NCBI GenBank assembly: GCA_021828865.1
Contig: JAJZCW010000028.1
Coordinates: 1-41,080 of the forward strand
Direction: 5' to 3'
Origin: Bacillota bacterium
Lineage (GTDB): Bacteria > Bacillota > Bacilli > Alicyclobacillales > SLC66
DNA: 41,080 nt
In this document: piece by piece, positions 15,200 through 24,437 of the stretch
How positions within the stretch are numbered: the first letter of the stretch is position 1
Layout of the letters: the number at the start of each line of letters is the position of its first letter
Program-made: the position numbers and the translations under genes
The notes under the pieces: generated by a model
What the model saw: only the letters and a program-made list of their open reading frames with translations
The model's database searches: none
Told to the model about the DNA's origin: nothing

Positions 15200-17793
15200 T
15201 CCGGGTAGGATACCTTCGAAACAAGAGAGGGCTTACTTTCCCATTCCAAACCTAATAGCGTCACGTCATCTGTCCACTGGTCTGATTTAGAAAAATCCTG
15301 TACAGTGGACAGAATTTCATTTGTCAATTGATGGATGCCGACTTCTTTATGCTTAGTCATCATCCTTGCAATGCCATTTGTCGAGAACATTTCCCCTTCG
15401 TGATTGAACACTTCAGTCAGTCCGTCAGAGTAGATGATCAATTTATCTCCAGGCTTCAACTGAACCTCAAAGTCGTCAAATTGCACTTCTTTCATCAATC
15501 CAAGCGGCATATCCCCTTCATTGAGGTAAGTGATACCGCCATCATGATGCATGAGAATGGGGGCGGGATGTCCGCCTCTTGCATAGGTCAATACCATGGT
15601 GGTTAGGTCGAGCACCCCATAAAATAACGTAAAATATGATTCGGTCAATAAGAAGTCGCCAAATTTTTCGTTGATATAGGTAAATAAGTTGCCCGGATGC
15701 AATGATCTTTGTCGTTCGTTCACATTTTCTGATGGACGAATCAGATAATTGATGGAAATGGCATTTAAGGCGGCAGATACGCCATGCCCCATCACATCCA
15801 GCACGTAAAATGCGAGGTGAGTATCGTCAAGCATGATAACGTCAATCATATCTCCTGCAAGAAAGCTGCTAGGTATGTATTCCCACGAAATAGTGATCCC
15901 ATCAATTTTCGGTAGGTGATGCGGTAAAAATGCCTGTTGTAAGGACGCTGCGAGTTCCAGTTCATTTCGCATACGCTCGTTATGCAGCTTGATCTCGTTT
16001 TGCATGGCGATTTTTTCAGAAATATCTTGGATGGTCCAGATGATTCCTTTCGATGGGTCCTTGCGATCAAGTAACGTTCCTCGCATTTCGCCGATAAATG
16101 TAGTCCTGTCTTTTCGCTGGAATTTGTACTCTTTATCGATCACACCATCTTCCGAATCAGTGAATAAATGATAGTACGTTCCAAATTGTTGGAATAATTC
16201 ATCACTGCTATAAATGATCCGAAAGCTTTGGCCTATTAACTCCTCTTCTGTGTAACCGAAGATCTCTGTCACCCTGTCATTGGTACGTAAAATGATTCGA
16301 TAGAAGGTGGCGAGGAAAATGCCGACACCAATGTTGTTGATCAGATCCAATCTGACTTTTGCCTCATGAGCCAATGCTTCTTCAGTGAGTTCCAGTAAGT
16401 TGATATCATTCCAGTGATTAACGATGTTTCGAAGTGTATAGGCCATTTCTGTTAGCATATTGCAAATGGGTTTTGAAAAATACAAGTATTCTTCACTCAT
16501 GACGATCAGTTGCATGGCTGGGCTCTCATCATAAATGGGGAACGCCTTGATGCTTAATCGATGCTTTTTTTGATATTCCTTTGGCATTAGCAGCGACATT
16601 TTGTTTAAAGGTATAGGGGGCACTTTTTGACATGGCTCTTTTGCGATGCGGTTATTTTGATTGAAAGCAAGAATTTCTGCGTGAGGGTCGTCGTGGCTCC
16701 CCTTTTGGATATAAAAGAAGGTTCCGTCTGTAAGAGCGGATAGTATATCTACCGTCTCTAGGAATAACTGAACTTGAGAGGTGACGGGAAGCGCTTTCTG
16801 TTGGATGGCAAAAATGGCCTGTTGATACAAGCGTAGGCGAATGAGCCTTCTAATTAAATTTTGAATCGCAAAATCCATGATAAGGATCAAAAGCATAATG
16901 GATACGAGCGGGAGGATTTGATCACTTTCTGTCCTCCAAAAATTGCTGTACAGTTGGCTGGGGAGCCAATATACCCCTATTTCCCATGGTAATCCGCTGA
17001 TTTTGACATTCGTGTATTTTTGAATAGAAAACTTTGAATCATTCAATGAGTTGGATAGAGTGGGTGAAACCCATTGACCGTTTGCCCACTGTGAAATGAT
17101 CTGGTGATGGGCAGGGGCCCATATGATGACATTCAATTGAGAAGGGATGCTCAGTTGTGAAAAATTGGACAACATAAGAGTACTACCGATGTATCCCCAT
17201 AAGTGATGGTTGGTATCTGTAACCGCCAGTCTCAAGGGGATTACCCAGCGATGAAGTGACTTAATATAGGTAAGCGTTCCGATCAGTTCCTGTGTGTGAT
17301 CAGGCACCGCTGTAAATGTATCAGCCATCGCATTGGGAAGGTAGGGGTCTTTCATACTAGACCAAACAATGTTGCCGGATGGGTTTTCGATATCGATCGC
17401 GATGATTTCTGGATGAGATGATTCAAAACTGGCGAATAGGGACCGTAATTGATGCGTAGGGTGAAATTGCCCATCTGAATAGGAAAAAAGAAGGCTTCTT
17501 AAAAATTTCAGGTCTTGATACTGCTGCTCAATAAGGGAGTTGAGGCGGATCGAAGTGCGGTAAGCGGTAATGGAAGCTTCAGATTCAAGGCTGTTTTTGG
17601 TTTGTGTGAACAAATTGAATGCATGGGTTACGGCAAGTATGGCAAACAAAGCCGCAAAAACAAGAAACAATCCATGTGTCACACGCAAAATACTACGCTC
17701 GCGCCTTGGAAAGTAGCGAATGCGGGGTGGAATGACATAATAAATTTTAGCCAACCACTTTGCGATTCGATCACCAAACCGGTTGTGATGCAT
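15187..17793 (-). CDS. Membrane PAS-PP2C serine phosphatase (RsbU/SpoIIE type)
   Basis: An 868-residue sensor phosphatase. In order it has a membrane helix near residues 35-60 ([15 protein letters not shown]), an extracellular region of about 230 residues, a second membrane helix near 290-312, a GAF-like stretch, a PAS domain near 480-600 ([14 protein letters not shown], then DISEKI), and a C-terminal PP2C SpoIIE domain. Phosphatase hallmarks are [39 protein letters not shown] and [11 protein letters not shown]. It probably dephosphorylates a STAS-domain antagonist in response to an external signal. The ATG at 17793 is chosen because AAGAAGG precedes it; a TTG at 17820 in the same frame lacks a ribosome binding site. 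Its last 13 bases overlap the end of the convergent chemoreceptor gene. Confidence 0.92.
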   Translation of the reverse strand: MHHNRFGDRIAKWLAKIYYVIPPRIRYFPRRERSILRVTHGLFLVFAALFAILAVTHAFNLFTQTKNSLESEASITAYRTSIRLNSLIEQQYQDLKFLRSLLFSYSDGQFHPTHQLRSLFASFESSHPEIIAIDIENPSGNIVWSSMKDPYLPNAMADTFTAVPDHTQELIGTLTYIKSLHRWVIPLRLAVTDTNHHLWGYIGSTLMLSNFSQLSIPSQLNVIIWAPAHHQIISQWANGQWVSPTLSNSLNDSKFSIQKYTNVKISGLPWEIGVYWLPSQLYSNFWRTESDQILPLVSIMLLILIMDFAIQNLIRRLIRLRLYQQAIFAIQQKALPVTSQVQLFLETVDILSALTDGTFFYIQKGSHDDPHAEILAFNQNNRIAKEPCQKVPPIPLNKMSLLMPKEYQKKHRLSIKAFPIYDESPAMQLIVMSEEYLYFSKPICNMLTEMAYTLRNIVNHWNDINLLELTEEALAHEAKVRLDLINNIGVGIFLATFYRIILRTNDRVTEIFGYTEEELIGQSFRIIYSSDELFQQFGTYYHLFTDSEDGVIDKEYKFQRKDRTTFIGEMRGTLLDRKDPSKGIIWTIQDISEKIAMQNEIKLHNERMRNELELAASLQQAFLPHHLPKIDGITISWEYIPSSFLAGDMIDVIMLDDTHLAFYVLDVMGHGVSAALNAISINYLIRPSENVNERQRSLHPGNLFTYINEKFGDFLLTESYFTLFYGVLDLTTMVLTYARGGHPAPILMHHDGGITYLNEGDMPLGLMKEVQFDDFEVQLKPGDKLIIYSDGLTEVFNHEGEMFSTNGIARMMTKHKEVGIHQLTNEILSTVQDFSKSDQWTDDVTLLGLEWESKPSLVSKVSYPDYDN

Positions 17794-17943
17794 AAAACAT
17801 AAACCTTCTTTTTTATGCAATTATACAATTGTAAATATTTATTAATTTTTTAACCAAATAACCACAACATTAACAATTTTATCACATTGCAAGAATAATG
17901 TGCAAATAATGCTATTGAAGGTGTGAAAATCATATGAACAATA

Positions 17944-17995
17944 GCGCCAATAAATTTTGCGCCAATAAATTTTGCACGAAAAATAATTTTGCATA
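17944..17995. promoter_or_regulatory. Tandem repeat and TTTTGC half-sites upstream of rocD (candidate enhancer)
   Basis: GCGCCAATAAATTTT occurs twice in tandem (17944-17958 and 17959-17973), and a third AATTTTGC follows. TTTTGC therefore appears at 17955, 17970 and 17987. The last one, TTTTGCATA, faces TGCACGAAA at 17973-17981 in inverted orientation. RocR enhancer sites in Bacillus are inverted TGCAAAA/TTTTGCA elements. The block ends about 60 bases before the sigma-54 promoter, a suitable distance for an activator. The rest of the 17821-18111 gap shows the operator and promoter listed separately. Confidence 0.5.
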
Positions 17996-18019
17996 TAGAA
18001 AGAAGAGAAATGTGCGAAA

Positions 18020-18033
18020 GGTAAGCGTTTACC
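18020..18033. promoter_or_regulatory. cre/LacI-like palindrome upstream of rocD
   Basis: GGTAAGCGTTTACC is a near-perfect palindrome around CG and resembles a catabolite-response element, although the outermost bases deviate from the consensus. It lies between the candidate enhancer and the sigma-54 promoter. Carbon-catabolite repression of the glutamate dehydrogenase gene is known in Bacillus, so CcpA is a reasonable candidate binder. Confidence 0.45.
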
Positions 18034-18057
18034 AGGATACCATGTGATTCGAAAGCG

Positions 18058-18074
18058 TGGCATGAAAGTTGCTT
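18058..18074 (+). promoter_or_regulatory. Sigma-54 (SigL) promoter of rocD-rocG
   Basis: TGGCATGAAAGTTGCTT matches the -24/-12 consensus TGGCACG-N4-TTGCT with a single change, and the GG and GC doublets are separated by exactly ten bases. Transcription would start near 18085, about 27 bases before the rocD start codon. In Bacillus subtilis the roc genes are transcribed by SigL with the activator RocR, so the position fits known biology. Confidence 0.85.
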
Positions 18075-18111
18075 GAATAATAATCAGCGCATCATTTCGA
18101 GGAGGGTTTTT

Positions 18112-19311
18112 ATGCAAACAAACACCACATCACATGCGATTGAACTTGAAAATCAATATGGGGCCAAAAACTATCATCCATTGCCTGTCGTACTCGTTAA
18201 AGGCGAAGGGGTGTGGGTGGAAGACGATCATGGGAAACGCTATTTGGATATGCTCAGTTCCTACTCAGCACTGAATCAGGGGCATCGTCACCCGAAGATC
18301 ATTCAAGCGCTAAAGGATCAGGCTGATCAAATCACGTTGACATCGCGGGCTTTTTATAACGCCCAACTGGGAAAATTTTACGAAAAACTATCCAAAATGA
18401 CGGGGAAACCCACCATTTTGCCGATGAACACAGGCGCTGAAGCAGTGGAAACTGCAATTAAGGCCGTGAGACGCTGGGCCTATGATGTCAAAGGCGTACC
18501 TGATAATCAGGCGGAGATCATCGTTTGCAGCGGTAATTTCCATGGGAGAACGACTACTATTATTTCGTTCTCGTCGGATCCTGAGTATCAGCGCGGGTTT
18601 GGTCCGTTGACACCCGGATTTAGAATCATTCCATACGGTGATATAGAGGCGCTTCGCAATGCTATCACTCCGAATACGGCAGCGTTTGTCGTCGAACCGA
18701 TTCAGGGGGAAGCGGGCATCGTCATTCCTCCCAAAGGGTTCTTACACGAAGCAGCAGCTATTTGCAAAGCCAATAATGTGCTCCTGGTTGCGGATGAAAT
18801 TCAAACCGGTCTTGGCCGCACAGGTAAAATTTTTGCTAGTGACTGGGAAGAAGTGACGCCCGATGTCTATATCATTGGGAAAGCACTGGGCGGCGGTGTA
18901 ATTCCCATCTCTGCAGTGGCGGCAAATGCGGATGTACTCGGCGTATTTGAACCAGGGTCGCATGGTTCTACATTTGGCGGTAATCCAATTGCATGCGCGG
19001 TAGCCGTTGCAGCAATGGATGTCATTGAAGAAGAGCACCTAGATGAACGGGCGAGGGAACTTGGAGAGTATTTCCTTGGGCGGTTAAAAACCTTGAAGGC
19101 GCCGATCATTCATGAAATTCGTGGACGCGGTCTTTTTGTGGGGATGGAACTGACCACTGCAGCGCGGCCATATTGTGAAGAGCTGAAGGAGCGCGGTCTG
19201 CTTTGCAAAGAAACACATGCCAATACGATTCGCTTTGCGCCTCCTCTGGTGATTACAAAAGACGAACTGGACTGGGCGTTTGATCAGATTAAAAGCGTCA
19301 TAGAAGGTTAA
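18112..19311 (+). CDS. rocD: Ornithine aminotransferase
   Basis: A 399-residue class III PLP aminotransferase that converts ornithine and 2-oxoglutarate into glutamate-5-semialdehyde and glutamate, in arginine catabolism. Family features are the N-terminal [13 protein letters not shown] and [64 protein letters not shown] and the Schiff-base lysine in IIGKALGGG. The length is normal. The ATG at 18112 has a GAGGAGGG ribosome binding site; the frame also extends back to a TTG at 18073, which overlaps the promoter and is rejected. It is followed 26 bases later by the glutamate dehydrogenase gene. Control by sigma-54 is indicated by the upstream promoter. Confidence 0.95.
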   Translation: MQTNTTSHAIELENQYGAKNYHPLPVVLVKGEGVWVEDDHGKRYLDMLSSYSALNQGHRHPKIIQALKDQADQITLTSRAFYNAQLGKFYEKLSKMTGKPTILPMNTGAEAVETAIKAVRRWAYDVKGVPDNQAEIIVCSGNFHGRTTTIISFSSDPEYQRGFGPLTPGFRIIPYGDIEALRNAITPNTAAFVVEPIQGEAGIVIPPKGFLHEAAAICKANNVLLVADEIQTGLGRTGKIFASDWEEVTPDVYIIGKALGGGVIPISAVAANADVLGVFEPGSHGSTFGGNPIACAVAVAAMDVIEEEHLDERARELGEYFLGRLKTLKAPIIHEIRGRGLFVGMELTTAARPYCEELKERGLLCKETHANTIRFAPPLVITKDELDWAFDQIKSVIEG

Positions 19312-19337
19312 AAATACGGGGATTGGTGGCGTGAACA

Positions 19338-20606
19338 ATGAGTACTGTGGCAGTCGCGCAAAAAGATGAAGAATTAAACGTGCTTGTCAGCACGCAAGAA
19401 ATGATTCAAATTGCTCTGAACAAACTCGGTTATGGCCAAGAAGTGTATGAATTGCTAAAAGAACCGATGCGCACACTGACCGTCAGGTTTCCTGTGCGGA
19501 TGGATGATGGATCGGTACAAGTGTTTACTGGTTATCGCGCGCAACACAATAACGCGGTGGGACCGACCAAAGGCGGAATTCGTTTTCATCCTGACGTGAC
19601 AGAGGATGAAGTTAAGGCGCTCTCCATCTGGATGAGCATCAAGTGCGGCATTGCAGGGTTGCCATATGGCGGCGGTAAGGGCGGCGTCATCTGCGACCCC
19701 AGGAGTATGTCTTTTCCGGAACAGGAAAGGCTGGCTCGCGCTTATGTGCGGGCGATCAGCCAAATTGTAGGGCCGACCAAAGACATTCCTGCGCCGGATG
19801 TGATGACCAATTCCCAGGTGATGGCATGGATGATGGACGAGTATAGCCAAATCCGCGAATTTGATTCTCCCAACTTTATCACGGGTAAACCTATTGCGCT
19901 TGGCGGTTCGCTCGGTCGTGACTCTTCTACCGCACGTGGTGTAGCAATTTGCATTCGTGAGGCGGCAAGGGTCAAAGGGATTACACTGGAAGGTGCTCGC
20001 GTGGTGGTACAGGGATTTGGCAATGCGGGAAGTTATCTCGCCAAATTCATGCACGATGCAGGAGCGAAAGTGATAGGGATATCCGATGCTTACGGTGCGA
20101 TTCATGACGAAAATGGCCTTGACATTGATTCTCTTCTTGAGCGCAGAGATTCATTTGGTACGGTCACCAAGTTATTTAAGAACACCATTACCAATAAAGA
20201 ATTGTTAGAGCTCGACTGCGATATTCTAGTACCTGCCGCCATCGAGAACCAGATTACAAAAGAAAACGCGAATGACATTAAAGCCAAAATCATTGTGGAG
20301 GCCGCAAATGGCCCAACGACGATGGAAGCTACGAAGATCCTGACGGAGAAGGGAGTACTTCTCATTCCGGATGTGCTCGGTAATTCCGGCGGGGTAATCG
20401 TGTCCTATTTTGAATGGGTGCAAAACAACCAAGGCTATTACTGGACGGAAGCGGAAGTGGAAGAGCGGCTGGAAGCGTTGATGGTTCGGTCGTTTGAAAC
20501 GGTGCTGCATACGGCTCAAGCAAGAAATACGGACATGCGACTTGCTGCTTACATGGTGGGCATCAAGCGGATGGCTGAAGCGGTGGAGTTGCGCGGCTGG
20601 GTATAA
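19338..20606 (+). CDS. rocG: Glutamate dehydrogenase (NAD-type, RocG/GudB-like)
   Basis: A 422-residue hexameric-type glutamate dehydrogenase that deaminates glutamate to 2-oxoglutarate and ammonia. Active-site motifs are GPTKGGIRFHPDV, IWMSIKCGIAGLPYGGGKGG with the catalytic lysine region, PAPDVMTNSQ, and the nucleotide-binding VVVQGFGNAGS. It continues the rocD transcript and together they take ornithine nitrogen and carbon to 2-oxoglutarate (with the semialdehyde dehydrogenase encoded elsewhere). The symbol rocG is used because of the operon; the enzyme could equally be called gudB. A strong bidirectional terminator follows. Confidence 0.93.
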   Translation: MSTVAVAQKDEELNVLVSTQEMIQIALNKLGYGQEVYELLKEPMRTLTVRFPVRMDDGSVQVFTGYRAQHNNAVGPTKGGIRFHPDVTEDEVKALSIWMSIKCGIAGLPYGGGKGGVICDPRSMSFPEQERLARAYVRAISQIVGPTKDIPAPDVMTNSQVMAWMMDEYSQIREFDSPNFITGKPIALGGSLGRDSSTARGVAICIREAARVKGITLEGARVVVQGFGNAGSYLAKFMHDAGAKVIGISDAYGAIHDENGLDIDSLLERRDSFGTVTKLFKNTITNKELLELDCDILVPAAIENQITKENANDIKAKIIVEAANGPTTMEATKILTEKGVLLIPDVLGNSGGVIVSYFEWVQNNQGYYWTEAEVEERLEALMVRSFETVLHTAQARNTDMRLAAYMVGIKRMAEAVELRGWV

Positions 20607-20621
20607 ACAATAACTAAATGA

Positions 20622-20657
20622 TAAAGCCCCCATCACTAATTGCTGATGGGGGCTTTA
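20622..20657. terminator. Bidirectional terminator after rocG
   Basis: A perfect 14-base stem (TAAAGCCCCCATCA with TGATGGGGGCTTTA) with an 8-base loop, flanked by short A and T tracts. It serves both rocG and the convergent NERD-helicase gene. Confidence 0.9.
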
Positions 20658-20671
20658 CTATCTTGAAGATA

Positions 20672-22597
20672 TCATGATGATTTGGATTGCGTTGCGATAA
20701 GACCTAATTGAGACGATTGAATATTATCAAGATAACGAGTAAATGTTGATTCCCCGCTATAGGTGAGAAATAGCCATTCTAAAGCCCTTGTCATACCAAT
20801 ATAAAAAAGCGCAACTTCTCGTTCCTCGTTTTCCTCGAGTTTAAATGGCATATTTTCTATGTTGACAATGAAAACCACTCGGAAATCTAGACCTTTGGCG
20901 CTATCAATCGTGGAAATTTTAATCGTTTCCTCAAAATGGTTAAAATTTCTTTTGGAATTTGCGTTTTCAGTAATCCAATAGTAAGGTAAATTGCATTTTG
21001 CTAATTCTTGACGGATCGTATCCACATAGGAATAATAGGACGACGAATTCCGCACTCGATATAAAATTAGCATCTCAGAAAATGGAATATGCCATTCATT
21101 ATGTAATTTGATAATTGATTTTGCGACAAAAGCTACTTCCTCCGAAAAACGATGAAACCTTTTAATGACAGGTTCAGGCCCTTTGCGATTAGTCGCCTGC
21201 GGCGGGATGATTTCAATGCCTTCGATGGTTCCTTGTTTCACTTTATTTTGCAATTGTGATTTGGATTGATAAAAGTCCCATGCAACTCGTACAATTTGTG
21301 CTGTGTTACGATAATTGATCGTTAATATCTTTGAGCGCCCACGAAAATCCAATCCGGTATTTTGCAGCAAGCTAGACTTGCGCTTGAAAATATTTTGAGC
21401 TCGATCCTCTACTAAAAGTAAGGATTGGGTGTCAGGATTTAAGACATGTGAAATTAACTCTAACCATTCAGGCTCAAAGTCCTGTCCTTCATCAATTAAA
21501 ATCGCATCATATTTTGGCAATATTATTTGATGGGTGTTTATTTTTTCTATCAGTTTATCGACATCGTTGGGACTGGTCTTCAGTGTTCTCATCAACCACT
21601 GATGAAAATTATAAACCTCAACATGAGTATCTGATATTCCTCGTGAAGTGCCAGAGGCTTGGTATGCCAAATCCAGTAGATCTTCTGGTTCTTTCATCAT
21701 TTGATCGATGAGTTGATAAAGTTTTTGCGCGAGTGGTATAGCATAACAAAGCACAAGTATTTTCCAGTCTGGTTGATTTTTTGCTAACCACTTTGCTCTG
21801 CTGGCAAGAATGATTGTTTTACCACTTCCCGCTACTCCTCTTATTATTCGGTGCTTGTCGCCTATGCTTTTACTTAGGTTTTCCTGATGCAAATCCATGG
21901 TTCGAATATTGTGCAATGATAAAAGAAGTTGATCCTGATAGTAGATTGGCTCATTGTATTCGGCACCTATACGCACTTCGGGAAAAAGATGATAACGAAT
22001 GGCTTGAATATCACTATCAGATAAAATATAACGATTTCGTCTATAAACCGTAAACATTCCTAGTAATTTTTCGATGAGTAATTCTGAAGAAAAGACTTCG
22101 TCATCAGGGTCAATTTCGTCGCGGCATAACACAAATCTAGGCTCGATCACATGATAGAGGTTATTTTTTACAAAATCGACTTGAGTTAATCTTGAGAAAA
22201 TGACGCCATATCCGTATAAAAATTTGAGCGTTCCCTGATAGGGGCCTTCCCAAGTTAGTAGGTTTTTGTCCTTTTTAAGCTGATTAACAATATGAAAAGC
22301 ATTATCTTTTGCTTGTTTGAATGGGCTTTTCACTGTTGTTATCTCGCCGATTGTGTTAAGGATGGACCATTCATCGTGGTTAAGTGAGAAAAGTGTGCTT
22401 TTGGTATAATCCTTTACTTCAAGTACAAGCAATCCTAGGTCAGGTCCAATTACGACAAAATCAGGGCGTCTTCCTATGATTTCAGGTTCATAGTATACGA
22501 TATAATCGCTTGGCAAAACGTCTTTTAAGGTATGAAAAACGAGTCTCTCGCCAGCAGTTGCTTTTCGAGGTATCGATTCAGGTACTGTATATGCCAA
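20672..22597 (-). CDS. NERD nuclease-like domain fused to a UvrD/Rep-type helicase
   Basis: A 641-residue fusion. Residues 12-130 form a NERD (nuclease-related) domain with the metal-binding pattern Asp46, Glu60, Lys62 in GRRPDFVVIG and LLVLEVKDY, so its catalytic core appears intact. From about 245 on it is a superfamily 1 helicase: Walker A GVAGSGKT (254-261), IDEGQDFEPEW, TINYRNTAQIVR, ISTIDSAKGLDF, and IGMTRALEWLFLTYSG. NERD-helicase fusions act on DNA and are often suspected in repair or defence, but the precise substrate is unknown. The start is a TTG ten bases after GGAGG. It stands alone between the roc operon and a divergent secreted-protein gene. Confidence 0.85.
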   Translation of the reverse strand: MAYTVPESIPRKATAGERLVFHTLKDVLPSDYIVYYEPEIIGRRPDFVVIGPDLGLLVLEVKDYTKSTLFSLNHDEWSILNTIGEITTVKSPFKQAKDNAFHIVNQLKKDKNLLTWEGPYQGTLKFLYGYGVIFSRLTQVDFVKNNLYHVIEPRFVLCRDEIDPDDEVFSSELLIEKLLGMFTVYRRNRYILSDSDIQAIRYHLFPEVRIGAEYNEPIYYQDQLLLSLHNIRTMDLHQENLSKSIGDKHRIIRGVAGSGKTIILASRAKWLAKNQPDWKILVLCYAIPLAQKLYQLIDQMMKEPEDLLDLAYQASGTSRGISDTHVEVYNFHQWLMRTLKTSPNDVDKLIEKINTHQIILPKYDAILIDEGQDFEPEWLELISHVLNPDTQSLLLVEDRAQNIFKRKSSLLQNTGLDFRGRSKILTINYRNTAQIVRVAWDFYQSKSQLQNKVKQGTIEGIEIIPPQATNRKGPEPVIKRFHRFSEEVAFVAKSIIKLHNEWHIPFSEMLILYRVRNSSSYYSYVDTIRQELAKCNLPYYWITENANSKRNFNHFEETIKISTIDSAKGLDFRVVFIVNIENMPFKLEENEEREVALFYIGMTRALEWLFLTYSGESTFTRYLDNIQSSQLGLIATQSKSS

Positions 22598-22677
22598 CTC
22601 ATTAGTACCTCCTCGCCAATCGAATGCTTTTGCTTAATTTCATTTACTTTCTCTTAACATACATTGTATATCATTCC

Positions 22678-22698
22678 CACTTTTTTGTAAAAAAAGTG
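22678..22698. repeat. A/T-rich inverted repeat between divergent genes
   Basis: CACTTTTTT and AAAAAAAGTG face each other across two bases. The element lies in the 207-base gap between the divergent helicase and secreted-protein genes. It could be an operator, a weak terminator or chance; I see no other clear signal in that gap apart from the ribosome binding sites. Confidence 0.3.
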
Positions 22699-22804
22699 AT
22701 GAAGATCGTTAAACCTTCTAAAGAAATTCTAAAACTACGAATCCATAATCCAATTTGTAAGGAACGTTCAGAAATCCACTCAATCAAAACCACAGGAGGA
22801 ATCC

Positions 22805-23755
22805 ATGATGAAAAGTATGAAATTGATCACCTCAGTCGGGGCCTTGACGATCGCCACGTTAACACTGGGAAGCACATTGACTTTTGCCGCCACGAATTCA
22901 AATGTCAATTCAAACGGGGTAAATACTCCACCAGCACAAGGTCAACAAATGGGGAAAAGACGCCCGCCAGCACCAGTTTCACTTAGTGAATTTGCCCAAG
23001 CATTAAACCTCAGTTCAAGTACACTTTTCAGTGATTTAAAAAGTGGACAATCGCTTCTTGACATTGCCACACAACAAGGAATTAGTGAAAGCGCATTGGA
23101 ACAAACATTGACGACGTACGTTGACAATCAAATTCAAACAATGGTCAGTAGTGGGAAGTTGACCTCCACACAGGCAACGAATGCAGAAGCCGCGTTTGCA
23201 AAGCGTTTGCCAACCTTGCTATCCCATAAGGGGTTACCTCCTAAACTTGGTCAAGGACCAATGAATGGTCGTGGCCGGGGAAATGGGCAAACTCCTACAA
23301 ACGGGCAAGGTGGGCTGACGGGACAGTCGTCAGCAAATGGCCAAGGTGCCCCATCTGGTCAACAAATGGGGAAAAGACGTCCGCCGGCACCGATTCCGCC
23401 AAGTGAATTGGCAATGGCATTGAATATCAGCACCAGTACGCTTCATAGCGATTTACAAAGCGGGCAATCGCTTCTGGATATTGCTACTACACAGGGAATC
23501 AGCGAGAGCGCATTAGAGCAAACATTGACGACATATGTGGACAACCAAATTCAAACGATGGTCAGTAGCGGAAAGTTGACCTCCACGCAGGCAACGAATG
23601 CGGAATCTGCGTTTGCAAAGCGTTTGCCAACCATGTTGTCTCATAAGGGGCTATTACCTCGTCCAGGTAAAGGCAAGGGCCAGGGACCTTTAAATGGTCA
23701 AGGCCTTGCAAATGGTCAGGGATCGACGAATAGCCAAGGAGCGGCTAATAATTAG
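22805..23755 (+). CDS. Secreted protein with duplicated helical domain and Gly/Asn/Gln-rich linkers
   Basis: A 316-residue exported protein of unknown function. A signal peptide covers residues 1-28 (cleavage near TFA-AT). Two copies of one domain follow at residues 47-145 and 186-284, each starting QQMGKRRPPAP and containing SGQSLLDIAT, GISESALEQTL and SSGKLTSTQA. They are joined and followed by low-complexity NGQG-rich segments (about 150-185 and 288-316). The protein is basic and has no membrane anchor after the signal peptide. It is a paralogue of the single-domain protein at 11851-12378. The ATG has a CAGGAGGAA ribosome binding site. A surface or matrix role is plausible from the composition, but nothing shows a specific function. 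Confidence 0.85.
   Translation: MMKSMKLITSVGALTIATLTLGSTLTFAATNSNVNSNGVNTPPAQGQQMGKRRPPAPVSLSEFAQALNLSSSTLFSDLKSGQSLLDIATQQGISESALEQTLTTYVDNQIQTMVSSGKLTSTQATNAEAAFAKRLPTLLSHKGLPPKLGQGPMNGRGRGNGQTPTNGQGGLTGQSSANGQGAPSGQQMGKRRPPAPIPPSELAMALNISTSTLHSDLQSGQSLLDIATTQGISESALEQTLTTYVDNQIQTMVSSGKLTSTQATNAESAFAKRLPTMLSHKGLLPRPGKGKGQGPLNGQGLANGQGSTNSQGAANN
22943..23656 (+). repeat. In-gene direct duplication of about 297 bases
   Basis: Unit 1 spans 22943-23239 and unit 2 spans 23360-23656. They encode the two domain copies. From the DIAT motif to the AFAKRLP motif the proteins are nearly identical, while many third codon positions differ (for example GTACGTTGAC versus ATATGTGGAC). The duplication is therefore not brand new, and the protein sequence appears to be under selection. 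Confidence 0.85.
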
Positions 23756-23768
23756 GAAAAATAGTGAG

Positions 23769-23809
23769 AAAAGCGTGCCAAATGGTGGATTTTGGTGCGC
23801 TTTTCTTTT
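23769..23809 (+). terminator. Terminator after the duplicated-domain gene
   Basis: A 14-base-pair stem, AAAAGCGTGCCAAA with TTTGGTGCGCTTTT (two G-U pairs), followed by CTTTT. It lies 14 bases after the stop and may also serve the convergent gene that ends at 23822. Confidence 0.8.
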
Positions 23810-23821
23810 AAACACTAACGT

Positions 23822-24313
23822 TTATTGGCCAAATTTGATCCACAATGTACCAGGGTATTGTGCTACAGGAGGCTTTTCATGGTAGATGACCCAAATAAAA
23901 TCGACGTATAAATGGCCTTTGAGAGCCTGTGTTTCGATAGGGCCATCCGCTGTCCCCTGGTGATTCCAGTGATACCACACTATCTTTTTGGTGGGGCCAT
24001 AGGGTTTAATGTCCCACTGCTTCCAATCAGATGGTTTGATCGGGAGGATTTTGAATGTCCCTGAAGACGACCCATAATACCAGTGGTTTCCACTGATTCT
24101 AAGCGCAATTCCGTTATCAGTTCCTTCTCCTCCGCCGGCGTCATAGTAAAAATAATAGGAGTATGTGTGCCAAACACCACTCAATGTAAGGACATTGCTT
24201 TGTTTGTGCTTAGGTGATACGGTAGCATCAGTGTAGTTCATGGGGAGGAATAGTGTGGAAAGCAGGATGATGCCAAGGATTAGTGCCCGAAATCTCTTTA
24301 ATAATCCCTGCAC
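23822..24313 (-). CDS. Secreted Trp/Tyr-rich hypothetical protein
   Basis: A 163-residue protein of unknown family. The first 35 residues look like a signal peptide or membrane anchor (LLKRFRALILGIILLSTLFL). The mature part is rich in Trp, Tyr and Gly, with YSYYFYYDAGGGEGTDNG, HWYYGSSSGTF and VWYHWNHQGTADGPIE, which suggests an extracellular beta-sheet fold. The start is taken as a GTG at 24313 with AGAAGGGA upstream; an ATG in frame at 24352 has no ribosome binding site. It is convergent with the duplicated-domain secreted protein and divergent from coaA. Confidence 0.65.
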   Translation of the reverse strand: MQGLLKRFRALILGIILLSTLFLPMNYTDATVSPKHKQSNVLTLSGVWHTYSYYFYYDAGGGEGTDNGIALRISGNHWYYGSSSGTFKILPIKPSDWKQWDIKPYGPTKKIVWYHWNHQGTADGPIETQALKGHLYVDFIWVIYHEKPPVAQYPGTLWIKFGQ

Positions 24314-24437
24314 GGTGGTCCCTTCTTTCGCTAATGAATTTGCCCCTATCATATATTATTAAGGAAAATAAAAATTAAAATTGGACAGAATATTGTGTCT
24401 AATTTGTGAATAATGCAGACTACAGGAGACTATCAGC

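Noticed and set aside
19455..20105. Long minus-strand open frame inside the glutamate dehydrogenase gene
   Set aside because: It is an antisense shadow of a conserved enzyme; its translation shows no known domain.
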